A stretch of 64,000 nt of DNA from Salinigranum halophilum. Its GTDB lineage: Archaea > Halobacteriota > Halobacteria > Halobacteriales > Haloferacaceae. The stretch is from assembly GCF_007004735.1 (NCBI RefSeq), contig NZ_SSNL01000005.1, positions 310,001 to 374,000 on the forward strand, in the 5' to 3' direction. The notes under the pieces are model-generated. The model worked only from the letters and a program-made list of their open reading frames with translations. It was not told where the DNA came from and searched no databases. The translations under genes and the position numbers were made by a program. Every line of letters begins with the position of its first letter. Position 1 is the stretch's first letter. Positions 1 to 8,794 of this stretch are shown piece by piece.

Positions 1-74
1 GAAACGGCCTCAGAATCCTCCTCAGGGGGTCCTACGCGTCGCTGCGGGCGTCTCGCCGAGTTCGAAAGAGGAGG

Positions 75-81
75 CTTAAGT
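75..81 (+). promoter_or_regulatory. TATA-like element of rps12
   Basis: A cttaagt element is centred about 30 bases upstream of the ATG at 108. This spacing fits a leaderless or nearly leaderless transcript for the rps12-rps7 pair. Nothing coding can be recognised in the 74 bases before it. Confidence 0.45.
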
Positions 82-107
82 AGCTCCATCAGGAAGTGGA
101 GGCTACC

Positions 108-536
108 ATGGCGAACGGCAAATACGCCGCGCGCAAACTCAAGCAGGACCGCCAGCAGCGTCGGTGGTCCGACTCGAAGTACGCGCGACGCGAACGCGGT
201 CTCCGGAAGAAATCGGACCCGCTCGAGGGTGCCCCGCAGGCGCGAGGCATCGTCCTCGAGAAGGTCGGCATCGAAGCGAAGCAGCCCAACTCGGCCATCC
301 GAAAGTGTGTCCGGGTGCAACTCATCAAGAACGGCAAACAGGTGACCGCCTTCTGTCCCGGCGACGGTGCCATCTCGTTCATCGACGAGCACGACGAGGT
401 CACCATCGCGGGCATCGGTGGCGCGAAGGGTCGTGCGATGGGTGACCTCTCGGGCGTCAACTACAAGGTCGAGAAGGTCAACGGCGTCTCGATGATCGAA
501 CTCGTGCGCGGGAACGCGGAGAAGCCAGTCAGATGA
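108..536 (+). CDS. rps12: 30S ribosomal protein S12
   Basis: This is a small-subunit protein at the decoding centre, 142 residues long, normal for archaeal S12 (uS12). The conserved decoding loop KQPNSAIRK lies at residues 58-66, and a conserved glycine-rich stretch ([12 protein letters not shown]) follows. I chose the ATG at 108 because family alignments begin [10 protein letters not shown]; an upstream in-frame GTG at 96 would add four unsupported residues. It overlaps rps7 by four bases (ATGA), so the two are translationally coupled. This is the archaeal str-type order, and in relatives the RNA polymerase and nusA genes lie just upstream, outside this window. Confidence 0.98.
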   Translation: MANGKYAARKLKQDRQQRRWSDSKYARRERGLRKKSDPLEGAPQARGIVLEKVGIEAKQPNSAIRKCVRVQLIKNGKQVTAFCPGDGAISFIDEHDEVTIAGIGGAKGRAMGDLSGVNYKVEKVNGVSMIELVRGNAEKPVR

Positions 537-1147
537 GCGACGCGGAAGCCCCCGAGCCGGAGTCCCCTGCCGACAGCGAGGAGGCGCGTTCGAACGCCCT
601 CCTGTTCGGCGTCTGGGACGTCTCCGAGATCGAGTACACTGACCCGTCGACGAAGCGATACATCGCGGTGACCCCCATCGCCCACACGATGGGCCGCCAC
701 GCCTCGAAACAGTTCAAGAAGTCCGAGATCAGTGTCGTCGAGCGGCTCATCAACCGTCTGATGCAGACCGAAGACAACACGGGTCACAAGCAGAAGACGA
801 TGAAGATCGTCCGTGAGGCGTTCGAGATCATCCACGAGCGCACCGAGGAGAACCCGGTGCAGGTGCTCGTGACCGCGATTCAGAACGCCGCACCCCGCGA
901 GGAGACCGTCCGCCTGAAGTACGGTGGCATCTCCGTCCCGCAGGCCGTCGACGTCGCCCCCCAGCGCCGTGTCGACCAGGCGCTGAAGTTCATCGCCGAG
1001 GGCACGAAGCGCGGCTCGTACAAGTCGAAACAGAGCGCCGCCGAGGCGCTCGCCACCGTCCTCATCGGCGCGGCCGACTACGACATGCAGTCGTACGCCA
1101 TCAGCCAGAAGGAAGAGCGCGAGCGCGTCGCCGCCGCCGCCCGCTAA
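533..1147 (+). CDS. rps7: 30S ribosomal protein S7
   Basis: S7 (uS7) is a primary 16S rRNA head-domain binder. The protein has 204 residues, with the extended acidic N-terminus usual for haloarchaeal S7. The core contains the conserved stretch from [13 protein letters not shown] to [13 protein letters not shown], and the C-terminal arm ends [15 protein letters not shown]. The start overlaps the rps12 stop by four bases. The gene is followed by a T-rich tract before a convergent gene, which probably ends the transcript. Confidence 0.98.
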   Translation: MSDAEAPEPESPADSEEARSNALLFGVWDVSEIEYTDPSTKRYIAVTPIAHTMGRHASKQFKKSEISVVERLINRLMQTEDNTGHKQKTMKIVREAFEIIHERTEENPVQVLVTAIQNAAPREETVRLKYGGISVPQAVDVAPQRRVDQALKFIAEGTKRGSYKSKQSAAEALATVLIGAADYDMQSYAISQKEERERVAAAAR

Positions 1148-1165
1148 CCTCGTCTCTCGTCTTTT
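1146..1165 (+). terminator. T-rich terminator after rps7
   Basis: The stop codon is followed by aacctcgtctctcg and then a run of five T. Archaeal termination is mainly directed by U-rich tracts. The same 14-mer follows rps10 at 8434-8447, which suggests a shared termination element. Confidence 0.4.
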
Positions 1166-1196
1166 TCGTTCTCGCTCTCGGGTGGTGAGCGGCCGC

Positions 1197-1949
1197 TCAG
1201 TCCGCGGCCTGCTGTTCGCGGATGCAGTAGTCGCGGGTGACGTCGACCAGCGCCTTCCGATAGTCGCTCGCGGTGGGGTCGTCGGCGAGTGACGCGAAGT
1301 GCGATTTGAACCGGTCGAGCCCCACCTCGGGCGCGTCGTCGGCGGCGGCGTGCGCGAGGTCGTAGAGGCGGTGGCCCGGTTCGAGGAGGTCGTGACGCTC
1401 ACAGAGCGCGAGCGCGAAGGCCGCGTTCACGGCGGTGATTTCGGGGTCGGCGGCCGGGGAGATACGCCGGGAGTCGGGGCGGGGGGCCGCCGGTCGGTCC
1501 GACAGTGCCGCCGCGAGTTGTGACTCGAAGAAGAGCACGAGTTTCTCCGCGGGCGCGACCGAGAGCGTGAGGTCGTCGGCGTAGATGTCCTTCATGTGAT
1601 TCGCGATCTGATAACAGTGCGCGAGCTTTCGCCGTTCGACGGAGCGCCCCGCGAGCGCGAGGAAGAGCGCCTCCTCGGTCTGTTGGACGTGAGAGGGGTG
1701 TGACTCCTCGTAGCGCGCCATGTGGGCGAGTTCGTGGAGGGCGAGTTCGCGCGCCATCGCACTGGTCGCCGCCTGCTGGGAGATGTTGAGGACGTGGTGG
1801 TCGGGGTAGTGGCCCGCCCAGGTCCGCTCGTCGGGGTCACCGCGCACGTGGACGCGCACGGGCAACTCGAGGGAGAACTCGGTCTCGAACAGGTCGGCCG
1901 CACTCAGAAACGGGTCCGGCGGGGCGGAGCCCAGTACTCGGATATCCAT
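1197..1949 (-). CDS. DUF5781-type protein with HExxH motif
   Basis: This is a 250-residue haloarchaeal conserved protein that I associate with DUF5781. Residues 72-76 read HELAH within a helix-like stretch (LALHELAHMARYEESH), matching the gluzincin/metzincin zinc-protease consensus. No signal peptide or membrane segment is visible, so it is probably cytosolic. The start chosen is the ATG at 1949 (MDIRVLG); an ATG five codons earlier is possible. It lies convergent to rps7 and divergent from fusA, wedged inside the str gene cluster. The function is unknown; peptidase activity is inferred from the motif alone. Confidence 0.75.
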   Translation of the reverse strand: MDIRVLGSAPPDPFLSAADLFETEFSLELPVRVHVRGDPDERTWAGHYPDHHVLNISQQAATSAMARELALHELAHMARYEESHPSHVQQTEEALFLALAGRSVERRKLAHCYQIANHMKDIYADDLTLSVAPAEKLVLFFESQLAAALSDRPAAPRPDSRRISPAADPEITAVNAAFALALCERHDLLEPGHRLYDLAHAAADDAPEVGLDRFKSHFASLADDPTASDYRKALVDVTRDYCIREQQAAD

Positions 1950-2129
1950 GCGTACCGGTACCACGGTCCGCGCGGGTATGATTCTTCTGCCCCCCGTCGG
2001 CGGACGGAACAGGCGAGTCGGTGACGGCCTGGGACCTGTCAGAGTGCCTCACCGAGGGTCGTGCTAAACACCGGCACAGGCCCGCAGCGTGGCTCCAGAC
2101 CCTCGATTTCGTCTCCGGCAAAACACTAC

Positions 2130-2137
2130 CCTTTTGT
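2130..2137 (+). promoter_or_regulatory. TATA-like element of fusA
   Basis: A cccttttg element lies about 28 bases before the ATG at 2162, giving a leaderless start for the EF-2 transcript. Position and spacing are the only evidence. Confidence 0.4.
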
Positions 2138-2161
2138 CCCTCCTTTCGGTAAGACTCGGTA

Positions 2162-4348
2162 ATGGGCCGACGAAAGAAGATCGTACAAGAGTGCGAGAAG
2201 CTGATGGACAAACCGGAGAACATCCGGAACATCGCCATCGCTGCGCACGTCGACCACGGGAAGACGACGCTCTCCGACAACCTCCTCGCGGGCGCCGGCA
2301 TGATCTCCGACGAGACGGCCGGCCAGCAGCTCGCGATGGACACGAAGGAGGACGAGCAAGAACGCGGAATCACCATCGACGCGGCGAACGTCTCGATGAC
2401 CCACGAGTGGAACGACCAGAACCACCTCATCAACCTCATCGACACGCCGGGCCACGTCGACTTCGGTGGCGACGTGACGCGGGCGATGCGCGCCGTCGAC
2501 GGCGCGCTCGTCGTCGTCGACGCCGTCGAGGGCGCGATGCCGCAGACCGAGACGGTCGTCCGGCAGGCGCTCCGCGAGGGCGTCAAGCCGGCGCTGTTCA
2601 TCAACAAGGTCGACCGCCTCATCAACGAGCTCCAGGAAGGGCCTCAGGAGATGCAAGAGCGGCTCCTCGACGTCATCTCCGACGTCAACGAGCTCATCCG
2701 CGGGATGACCCAGGACTACGAGGACCGAGACTGGACCGTGTCGGTCGAAGACGGCACCGTCGCGTTCGGGTCCGCCCTCTACAAGTGGGGTGTCTCCGCG
2801 CCCTCGATGGCCGAGACCGGCGTCGGCTTCTCGGAGGTCATCGAGATGGAGCGCAACGACCAGCGGCAGGAACTGCACGAGCAGACGCCGCTGTCGGACG
2901 TCGTGCTCGACATGGTCGCCGAGCACTTCCCCAACCCGCTCGAAGCACAGCCACGCCGTATCCCGACCATCTGGCGCGGTGACTCCGAGTCGGAACTCGC
3001 CATCCAGATGCGCGACGTCGACGACGACGGCGAAGTCGTCTTCATGGCGACGGACATCTCGATGGACCCCCACGCGGGCGAAATCGCGACGGGTCGCGTC
3101 TTCTCCGGGACCATCCGCAAGGGCCAGGAGCTGTACGTCTCCGGTACCGCTGGCAAGAACCGCGTTCAATCAGTGGGCGTGTTCATGGGCGGCGAGCGCG
3201 AGGAACTCGACCGTGGTGTCCCCGCCGGGAACATCGCGGCCGTCACCGGCCTGCGCGACGCTATCGCCGGCTCCACGGTTTCGAGCGTGGAGATGACGCC
3301 GTTCGAGTCCATCGAGCACATCTCCGAGCCGGTCATCACCAAGAGCGTCGAGGCGACGCGCATGGACGACCTGCCGAAGCTCATCCAGACGCTCCAGCAG
3401 GTCGCGAAGGAAGACCCGACCATCCGCGTGGAGATCAACGAGGACACCGGCGAGCACCTCATCTCCGGGCAGGGTGAACTCCACCTCGAGGTCATCACCC
3501 AGCGTATCCAGAAGAACCAGGGCATCCCGGTCAACACCGGTGAGCCCATCGTCGTCTACCGCGAGGCCCCGACGCAGGAGTCCCGCGAGGTCGAGGGCGT
3601 CTCGCCGAACCGTCACAACAAGTTCTACATCACCGTCGAGCCCCTCTCGGAGGACATCGTCGACGCCATCAAGCTCGGCGACGTCGCGATGGACATGCCC
3701 GAACTGGAGCGCCGTGAGGCGCTGCAGGAACTCGGCATGGACAAGGACACGTCCCAGGACGTCGAGCACATGTTCGGGACGAACATCCTCATCGACGACA
3801 CGAAGGGTATCCAGCACCTCAACGAGACGATGGAACTCGTCGTCGAGGGGATGGAAGAGGCGCTCGAGGACGGTCCGCTCGCCGGCGAGCCGGTCCAGGG
3901 TGCGCTGCTTCGCCTCCACGACGCCCGACTCCACGAGGACACCATCCACCGCGGTCCCGCACAGGTCATCCCGGCCGTTCGCGAGGCCGTCCACCGCGCG
4001 CTCATCGACGGCGAGGTCCGCCTCCTCGAGCCGATCCAGGACGTCCGTATCGACGTCCCCTCGGAGTACATGGGCTCCGCCTCGGGCGAGATTCAGGGCC
4101 GCCGCGGCCGCGTCGACGACATGTACCAGGAGGGCGACCTCATGGTCATCGAGGGCATCGCGCCCGTCGAGGAGATGATCGGCTTCTCCTCGGACATCCG
4201 CTCGGCCACCGAGGGCCGTGCCTCCTGGAACACGGAGAACGCCGGCTTCCGCGTCCTCGCGGACAACCTCCAGACGGAGAAGATCACGGAGATCCGCGAG
4301 CGGAAGGGCATGAAGCTCGAACTGCCGCCCTCCGTCGACTACATCTAA
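2162..4348 (+). CDS. fusA: Translation elongation factor EF-2
   Basis: EF-2 is the GTPase that translocates the ribosome; 728 residues is typical for archaeal EF-2. GTPase motifs are AHVDHGKT at 28-35 (G1), DTPGH at 94-98 (G3) and NKVD at 148-151 (G4), with the switch region QERGITI at 67-73. His596 in DTIHRG near the C-terminal domain matches the diphthamide-modified histidine of archaeal and eukaryotic EF-2. The gene appears monocistronic: a TATA-like element precedes it and a 488-base spacer follows. It stays close to rps12 and rps7, as in most archaea. Confidence 0.98.
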   Translation: MGRRKKIVQECEKLMDKPENIRNIAIAAHVDHGKTTLSDNLLAGAGMISDETAGQQLAMDTKEDEQERGITIDAANVSMTHEWNDQNHLINLIDTPGHVDFGGDVTRAMRAVDGALVVVDAVEGAMPQTETVVRQALREGVKPALFINKVDRLINELQEGPQEMQERLLDVISDVNELIRGMTQDYEDRDWTVSVEDGTVAFGSALYKWGVSAPSMAETGVGFSEVIEMERNDQRQELHEQTPLSDVVLDMVAEHFPNPLEAQPRRIPTIWRGDSESELAIQMRDVDDDGEVVFMATDISMDPHAGEIATGRVFSGTIRKGQELYVSGTAGKNRVQSVGVFMGGEREELDRGVPAGNIAAVTGLRDAIAGSTVSSVEMTPFESIEHISEPVITKSVEATRMDDLPKLIQTLQQVAKEDPTIRVEINEDTGEHLISGQGELHLEVITQRIQKNQGIPVNTGEPIVVYREAPTQESREVEGVSPNRHNKFYITVEPLSEDIVDAIKLGDVAMDMPELERREALQELGMDKDTSQDVEHMFGTNILIDDTKGIQHLNETMELVVEGMEEALEDGPLAGEPVQGALLRLHDARLHEDTIHRGPAQVIPAVREAVHRALIDGEVRLLEPIQDVRIDVPSEYMGSASGEIQGRRGRVDDMYQEGDLMVIEGIAPVEEMIGFSSDIRSATEGRASWNTENAGFRVLADNLQTEKITEIRERKGMKLELPPSVDYI

Positions 4349-4730
4349 CGCCGACGACTGGCCGGTCCGCTCGGACCCGCCGCAGACGTTTCGACCGTCG
4401 TTCTCTTCTCACAGCGACCGACGCGTTCGCGTGTCGGTGCGGCCGACACAGCAGTCGCGAAGTCGTCTCTCCGAGCGCCCCGAACGGAGCCTACTATCCG
4501 TGGTTTCGACAGTCGAGAGCTTCGATGGACCGTAGTCGTCGTCCACACGGGTGTCCGCGACACCGGCGACGGCGTGCCGGACCCGAGGCCGCCGTCGTCG
4601 GAGGGAGACGGACGTCACGCCGCCGACCCACGTGAGCGGGCGTGGGCTGTGGCTCGCACAGTCGACCGCGGAGGCGAACAGCGGAGCGGGGCGGGTCGAG
4701 GCGGACGCGGGCGGTGACCGTGCCGACGCC

Positions 4731-4756
4731 GTCACACCGGCGCTGTCACACCGGCG
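4731..4756 (+). repeat. Tandem 12-base direct repeat, candidate operator
   Basis: The 12-mer gtcacaccggcg occurs perfectly at 4731-4742 and 4745-4756, two bases apart, ending about 50 bases upstream of the TATA element at 4807. Direct repeats just upstream of an archaeal core promoter often bind activators. The regulator is not known from this window. Confidence 0.45.
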
Positions 4757-4806
4757 TGGAACGTCCAGGGGACGTGAGGGCAGCGCGGTCCGCAACCGAC
4801 GGAGGC

Positions 4807-4811
4807 TTATA
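4807..4811 (+). promoter_or_regulatory. TATA element of the leader-ACT-hom unit
   Basis: A ttata element is centred 28 bases upstream of the ATG at 4837. This is the normal haloarchaeal distance from TATA box to a leaderless start codon, so transcription probably starts at or next to the leader ORF start. Confidence 0.55.
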
Positions 4812-4836
4812 CCGCGACGCAGAACACCCTGCTACA

Positions 4837-4953
4837 ATGCGAACGGGTACGTACTCCCCGAGACGCATCGGCACGGAGCGACGACCAGCGGGCTCCCTGC
4901 CGGGGACAACAGGGGGGAGCCGTACCCTCCTGCGGGGAGGTGAGCGGCGGTGA
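4837..4953 (+). CDS. Putative threonine-containing leader peptide
   Basis: This is a 38-codon ORF starting at the predicted leaderless transcription start. Six of 38 residues are threonine (positions 3, 5, 13, 24, 25, 30). Codons 24 and 25 are two consecutive ACA codons, which are rare in such a GC-rich genome. The TGA stop at 4951-4953 overlaps the GTG start of the ACT-domain gene (GTGA), so the two are positioned for translational coupling. The tandem threonine codons lie in a hairpin loop just before a second hairpin that contains the downstream Shine-Dalgarno sequence. By analogy with bacterial amino-acid leader peptides it could sense threonyl-tRNA charging. That is inference; the peptide may have no function of its own. 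Confidence 0.45.
   Translation: MRTGTYSPRRIGTERRPAGSLPGTTGGSRTLLRGGERR
4891..4921 (+). promoter_or_regulatory. Leader hairpin 1, tandem ACA codons in its loop
   Basis: ggctccc at 4891-4897 pairs perfectly with gggagcc at 4915-4921, a seven-pair GC-rich stem. The loop contains both ACA codons (4906-4911). The ctccc segment could alternatively pair with gggag at 4935-4939, so exclusive folds with hairpin 2 are possible. Confidence 0.45.
4926..4943 (+). promoter_or_regulatory. Leader hairpin 2 with buried Shine-Dalgarno
   Basis: cctcc at 4926-4930 pairs with ggagg at 4936-4940. The same ggaggtga (4936-4943) is an eight-base match to the 3' end of archaeal 16S rRNA and sits six bases before the GTG at 4950. 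An in-frame TGA at 4941-4943 excludes any earlier start for the ACT gene. Ribosome entry would need this stem to open, for example by ribosomes translating the leader ORF. Confidence 0.5.
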
Positions 4954-5543
4954 CCGAAGCCACGAGCGAACCCGACGAGGCCGGCGAGGCCGACGCGCCC
5001 CGTCAGGAGCCCGAGACCGACGGCGGGGAGCGCCCACAGGCACACACCGTCCGTCTGGAGCTCGCCGACGAGCCGGGACAGTTGCTCGCCGCGCTCAAAC
5101 CCATCGCGGACAACGGCGGGAATCTCCTCTCGATCTTCCACGAGCGGGGGAACATCACTCCGCGCGGGCGGATTCCCGTCGAGGTCGACCTCGAGTGCCC
5201 ACCGGACCGCTTCGAGGGTATCGTCGACGCACTGCGGGGTGAGGGAATCAACGTCATCCAGGCCGGAGCGGAACGCTACGGCGAAGAGCTGAGCATCCTG
5301 CTCGTCGGTCACCTCGTGGATACGGACCTCTCGGATACGCTCCACCGCATCGAGGAGTCGACGGCAGCGTCGCTGTCGGACCTGTCGCTGTCGGCCCCGG
5401 AAGGGACCGACGAGCCCTCGAGCGCGCGGCTTCGACTGGCGACGCGACCCGGCCAGACCGAAGCGGCACTCGAGTCCGTCCGGGAGATCGCGGCCGAGAA
5501 GGAGCTGAACGTCATCGAACCGCTCACGGAGGGCGCGAAATGA
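4950..5543 (+). CDS. ACT-domain amino-acid-binding protein
   Basis: A 197-residue protein with an acidic N-terminal tail of about 33 residues followed by two ACT-like regions. The first (about 35-105) starts HTVRLELADEPGQLLAALKP, the classic ACT pattern; a weaker second copy spans about 110-195. ACT domains bind amino acids and regulate biosynthetic enzymes. The next gene, homoserine dehydrogenase, lacks the C-terminal ACT domain of many bacterial versions, so this protein may supply that regulation in trans. The start is a GTG with a strong Shine-Dalgarno; no earlier start is possible because of an in-frame stop nine bases upstream. It overlaps hom by four bases. Confidence 0.88.
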   Translation: MTEATSEPDEAGEADAPRQEPETDGGERPQAHTVRLELADEPGQLLAALKPIADNGGNLLSIFHERGNITPRGRIPVEVDLECPPDRFEGIVDALRGEGINVIQAGAERYGEELSILLVGHLVDTDLSDTLHRIEESTAASLSDLSLSAPEGTDEPSSARLRLATRPGQTEAALESVREIAAEKELNVIEPLTEGAK

Positions 5544-6502
5544 GCCTGCGACTCGCCGTGCTCGGTGCGGGTGCCGTCGGCGGCAGCGTCGTCGAACTCG
5601 CCGCGGAGTACGGCCACGACGTGGTCGCTTTCGCCGACTCCTCCTCGGGCGTCGTCGACAGCGACGGTGTCGAGGGTGAAGCCGCGTTAACGCGGAAGAA
5701 CCGCGAGGGCGTCGTCGGCGACGCCGACCCCGACGACGTGCTGTCGGCCGACTACGACGTCCTCGTCGAGGCGACGCCGACGACCCTCGGTGACGCCGAG
5801 CCCGGCTTCTCGCACTGTCTGCACGCGCTCGAACGCGACCGCCACGTCGTGCTCGCGAACAAAGGGCCGGTCGCCGAGCGCTACGCGGACCTCCGGGCTG
5901 CCGAACGAGACAGCGCCGGTGACGTGCTGTTCGAGGCGACCGTCGGCGGGGCGATGCCCGTCCTCTCGACGATCGCCGACTACGGTCCGGCACACATCTC
6001 CGCCGCCCGCGGCGTCCTCAACGGGACGGCGAACTTCGTCCTCTCGCGGATGGCCGCGGAAGGACTGGGCTACGAGCACGTCCTCGCGGAGGCACAGGAC
6101 CTCGGGGTCGCCGAGGCGGACCCCTCCTTCGACGTGGAGGGGACCGACGCGGCGCTGAAGTGCGTCATCCTCGCGAACGTCCTCAGCGAGGCACGCGGCG
6201 GTGACGTCTTCAGTCTCGACGACGCCGAGGTGTCGGGTATCAAGGACATCCCCGGGAGCGCGCTCGACCTCGCGACGGAGGACGGGCGGACCATCCGCCT
6301 CATCGGCGAGGCGACGCCCGAGCGCGTGCGCGTCGGGCCGCGACTCGTCCCACAGCACGGCGCGCTCGCGGTGACGGGAACGCAGAACATCGTCCAGTTC
6401 GAGACCGAACACGCAGGGCAGCTCAACGTGAGCGGCCGCGGCGCGGGCGGACCGGAGACGGCGACGGCCGTCCTCGCGGACGTCACGCGACTGGACCGGT
6501 AA
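5540..6502 (+). CDS. hom: Homoserine dehydrogenase
   Basis: This NAD(P)-dependent enzyme converts aspartate semialdehyde to homoserine, the branch point to threonine and methionine. The protein has 320 residues. The Rossmann motif is near the N-terminus (LGAGAVGGSV, about 8-17), the catalytic-region motif is ANKGP, and the substrate-binding stretch is GTANFVLSRM. There is no C-terminal ACT domain and no fused aspartokinase, so this is the short form. It is translationally coupled by an ATGA overlap to the ACT-domain gene, and both are probably controlled through the leader region upstream. Confidence 0.95.
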   Translation: MSLRLAVLGAGAVGGSVVELAAEYGHDVVAFADSSSGVVDSDGVEGEAALTRKNREGVVGDADPDDVLSADYDVLVEATPTTLGDAEPGFSHCLHALERDRHVVLANKGPVAERYADLRAAERDSAGDVLFEATVGGAMPVLSTIADYGPAHISAARGVLNGTANFVLSRMAAEGLGYEHVLAEAQDLGVAEADPSFDVEGTDAALKCVILANVLSEARGGDVFSLDDAEVSGIKDIPGSALDLATEDGRTIRLIGEATPERVRVGPRLVPQHGALAVTGTQNIVQFETEHAGQLNVSGRGAGGPETATAVLADVTRLDR

Positions 6503-6845
6503 GCAGCGCCGCGTTTCCAGCGTTCTCTCCGCACGTTCCCGCCCGACAGCGGCCGGCCCCAGTACCGGCGGCGAACGTACGAACCGGTCGCTGGCGGGGG
6601 GACGCGAGTCATCCGACAGCTCGTCGAGAGCAACGGCCACAGCGACGAGAGTGGGGTGCTGAGTCGACCATCGCTCGGGGGCGGAGGACACTCCGTGGCG
6701 GGCGGTGTGAGGACCCTTCCGTGACGTATGCGGACGGGGCACAAACCGCCTGACAGCGCCGGAATCGGCCGTGTGGCGTATCGAAATCGTTTTACGGGTC
6801 ACAGGCAAAAGCTTCCCACAGAGCGCCTTAGCGCGTGACTTCACC
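6503..6845. other. Intergenic region upstream of tuf
   Basis: These 343 bases lie between hom and tuf. No gene or repeat is evident. The distal end holds a TATA-like tttta element around 6789-6794 and, closer to the ATG, an A-rich patch; either could be the tuf core promoter. Confidence 0.5.
6789..6794 (+). promoter_or_regulatory. Candidate TATA element of tuf
   Basis: The ttttac element lies 52-57 bases before the ATG at 6846. It would place transcription start near 6817, leaving a short 5' untranslated leader, unlike most other genes here. Confidence 0.35.
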
Positions 6846-8111
6846 ATGAGTGACAAACCGCATCAGAACCTGGCCATTATCGGCCACGTTGACCACGGAA
6901 AGAGTACGCTGGTCGGCCGCCTGCTGTTCGAGACAGGCTCCGTACCAGAGCACGTCATCGAGCAGTACCGAGAAGAGGCCGAGGAGAAGGGCAAGGGTGG
7001 CTTCGAGTTCGCCTACGTGATGGACAACCTCGCCGAGGAGCGCGAGCGTGGTGTCACCATCGACATCGCCCACCAGGAGTTCGACACGGACGAGTACTAC
7101 TTCACCATCGTCGACTGCCCGGGCCACCGTGACTTCGTCAAGAACATGATCACGGGTGCCTCGCAGGCCGACAACGCGGTCCTCGTCGTCGCCGCCGACG
7201 ACGGTGTCGCACCGCAGACCCGCGAGCACGTCTTCCTCGCCCGCACGCTGGGCATCAACGAGCTCATCATCGCGGTCAACAAGATGGACGTCGTCGACTA
7301 CAGCGAGGACACCTACGGAGAGGTCAAAGAGGAAGTCCAGAAGCTCCTCAAGCAGGTCCGCTTCAAGTCCGACGACGCGACGTTCGTCCCCATCTCGGCG
7401 TTCGAGGGCGACAACATCGCCGAGCGCACGGGCAACATGAGCTGGTACGACGGCCCGATCCTCCTCGAGGCCCTCAACGACCTGCCCAAGCCGGAGCCGC
7501 CGACGGACGCGCCGCTGCGACTCCCCATCCAGGACGTCTACACCATCTCGGGCATCGGTACCGTCCCCGTCGGCCGTATCGAGACGGGAACGCTCAACCC
7601 CGGTGACAACGTCTCCTTCCAGCCGTCGGACGTCGGCGGCGAAGTGAAGACGGTCGAGATGCACCACGAAGAGGTCCCGCAGGCCGGCCCCGGTGACAAC
7701 GTCGGGTTCAACGTCCGTGGCGTCGGTAAGGACGACATCCGCCGCGGCGACGTCTGTGGCCCTGCCGACGACCCGCCGACGGTCGCCGAGACGTTCAAGG
7801 CGCAGATCGTCGTCATGCAGCACCCCTCGGTCATCACCGCCGGCTACACGCCGGTCTTCCACGCCCACACGGCGCAGGTCGCGTGTACCATCGAGGCCAT
7901 CGACCAGAAGATCAACCCCAAGACGGGCGAGGTCGCAGAGGAGAACCCCGACTTCATCAAGTCGGGTGACGCCGCGGTCGTTACCGTGCGTCCCCAGAAG
8001 CCCCTCAGCATCGAGCCGTCCGGCGAGATTCCCGAGCTCGGCAGCTTCGCCATCCGCGACATGGGTCAGACCATCGCCGCCGGCAAGGTGCTCGAGGTCA
8101 ACGAGCGATAA
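6846..8111 (+). CDS. tuf: Translation elongation factor EF-1alpha
   Basis: EF-1A is the GTPase that delivers aminoacyl-tRNA to the ribosome; 421 residues is typical for archaea. Motifs are GHVDHGKS at 13-20 (G1), ERGVTID around 67-73 (switch I), DCPGH at 90-94 (G3) and NKMD at 145-148 (G4), followed by two beta-barrel domains. I chose the ATG at 6846 (MSDKPHQN) because it matches the family start; the frame is open 25 codons upstream without conservation. It is followed three bases later by rps10, the standard archaeal tuf-rps10 operon. Confidence 0.98.
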   Translation: MSDKPHQNLAIIGHVDHGKSTLVGRLLFETGSVPEHVIEQYREEAEEKGKGGFEFAYVMDNLAEERERGVTIDIAHQEFDTDEYYFTIVDCPGHRDFVKNMITGASQADNAVLVVAADDGVAPQTREHVFLARTLGINELIIAVNKMDVVDYSEDTYGEVKEEVQKLLKQVRFKSDDATFVPISAFEGDNIAERTGNMSWYDGPILLEALNDLPKPEPPTDAPLRLPIQDVYTISGIGTVPVGRIETGTLNPGDNVSFQPSDVGGEVKTVEMHHEEVPQAGPGDNVGFNVRGVGKDDIRRGDVCGPADDPPTVAETFKAQIVVMQHPSVITAGYTPVFHAHTAQVACTIEAIDQKINPKTGEVAEENPDFIKSGDAAVVTVRPQKPLSIEPSGEIPELGSFAIRDMGQTIAAGKVLEVNER

Positions 8112-8114
8112 CAG

Positions 8115-8423
8115 ATGCAGCAGGCACGCGTCCGACTCGCCGGTACGAGTCCCGAGGACCTCGACAGCATCTGTGGCGACGTCCGCGAAATCGCCAACAA
8201 GACGGGGGTCAACCTCAGCGGGCCCATCCCGCTGCCGACGAAGACGCTGGAAGTGCCGACCCGCAAATCCCCCGACGGGGAAGGGACCGCGACGTGGGAG
8301 CACTGGGAGATGCGTGTCCACAAGCGTCTCATCGACATCGACGCCGACGAACGCGCGCTGCGGCAGCTGATGCGCATCCAGGTCCCCAACGACGTCTCCA
8401 TCGAGATCGTCCTCGAGGACTGA
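8115..8423 (+). CDS. rps10: 30S ribosomal protein S10
   Basis: S10 (uS10) belongs to the 30S head. The 102-residue length is normal for archaea. Recognisable segments are [11 protein letters not shown] at the start, the central loop with GPIPLPTKT at about 37-45, and the C-terminal strand [15 protein letters not shown]. It is the last gene of the tuf operon and is followed by the same 14-base element seen after rps7. Confidence 0.98.
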   Translation: MQQARVRLAGTSPEDLDSICGDVREIANKTGVNLSGPIPLPTKTLEVPTRKSPDGEGTATWEHWEMRVHKRLIDIDADERALRQLMRIQVPNDVSIEIVLED

Positions 8424-8433
8424 GCGCTAAGGC

Positions 8434-8455
8434 AACCTCGTCTCTCGATTTCTCT
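8434..8455 (+). terminator. Pyrimidine-rich terminator after rps10
   Basis: aacctcgtctctcg at 8434-8447 repeats the element after rps7 and runs into a T/C-rich stretch. It probably ends the tuf-rps10 transcript before the tRNA gene. Confidence 0.3.
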
Positions 8456-8591
8456 CTCCGTTCGAACGACGCGGAGCGTCAGCGCTCCCGACGGCACGCA
8501 CGCGAATCGACGCACGCTGACATCGAGAGGGGTTCGCATCCCTGCGATGAAACAGAACGCTCAAGTGCCGTGCCGGACTTTCGTCGAGTGC

Positions 8592-8663
8592 GGGCTCGTA
8601 GATCAGTGGCAGATCGCTTCCTTCGCAAGGAAGAGGCCCCGGGTTCAAATCCCGGCGAGTCCA
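8592..8663 (+). tRNA. tRNA-Ala (anticodon CGC)
   Basis: The sequence folds as a complete cloverleaf of 72 nucleotides. The acceptor stem is gggctcg paired with cgagtcc with one G-T pair, the D stem is gatc/gatc, the anticodon stem is cttcc/ggaag with loop ttcgcaa, and the T arm is ccggg ttcaaat cccgg. The loop places CGC at positions 34-36, reading GCG alanine codons. The discriminator is A and no CCA tail is encoded. No intron is visible. Its 3' end is repeated 153 bases downstream. Confidence 0.95.
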
Positions 8664-8794
8664 CTACTTTTCGCGGCGTAACGCGACGAGCGGAGCGAGT
8701 CGCCAGCGCCGCGTGACGGAGTGTCTGTTCGAGACGGGGTTTGAACCCTGCCAGTCGCGCGCAGCAAACGAAGTGAGCGAGCACGTCTGGCTCC

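Larger units (their letters stand above)
4349..4836. other. Intergenic region upstream of the homoserine unit
   Basis: No convincing gene lies in these 488 bases; the open frames present lack recognisable protein features. The first part is the 3' flank of fusA. The last hundred bases hold a tandem direct repeat and a TATA element, annotated separately, which look like the control region of the downstream threonine unit. Confidence 0.6.
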
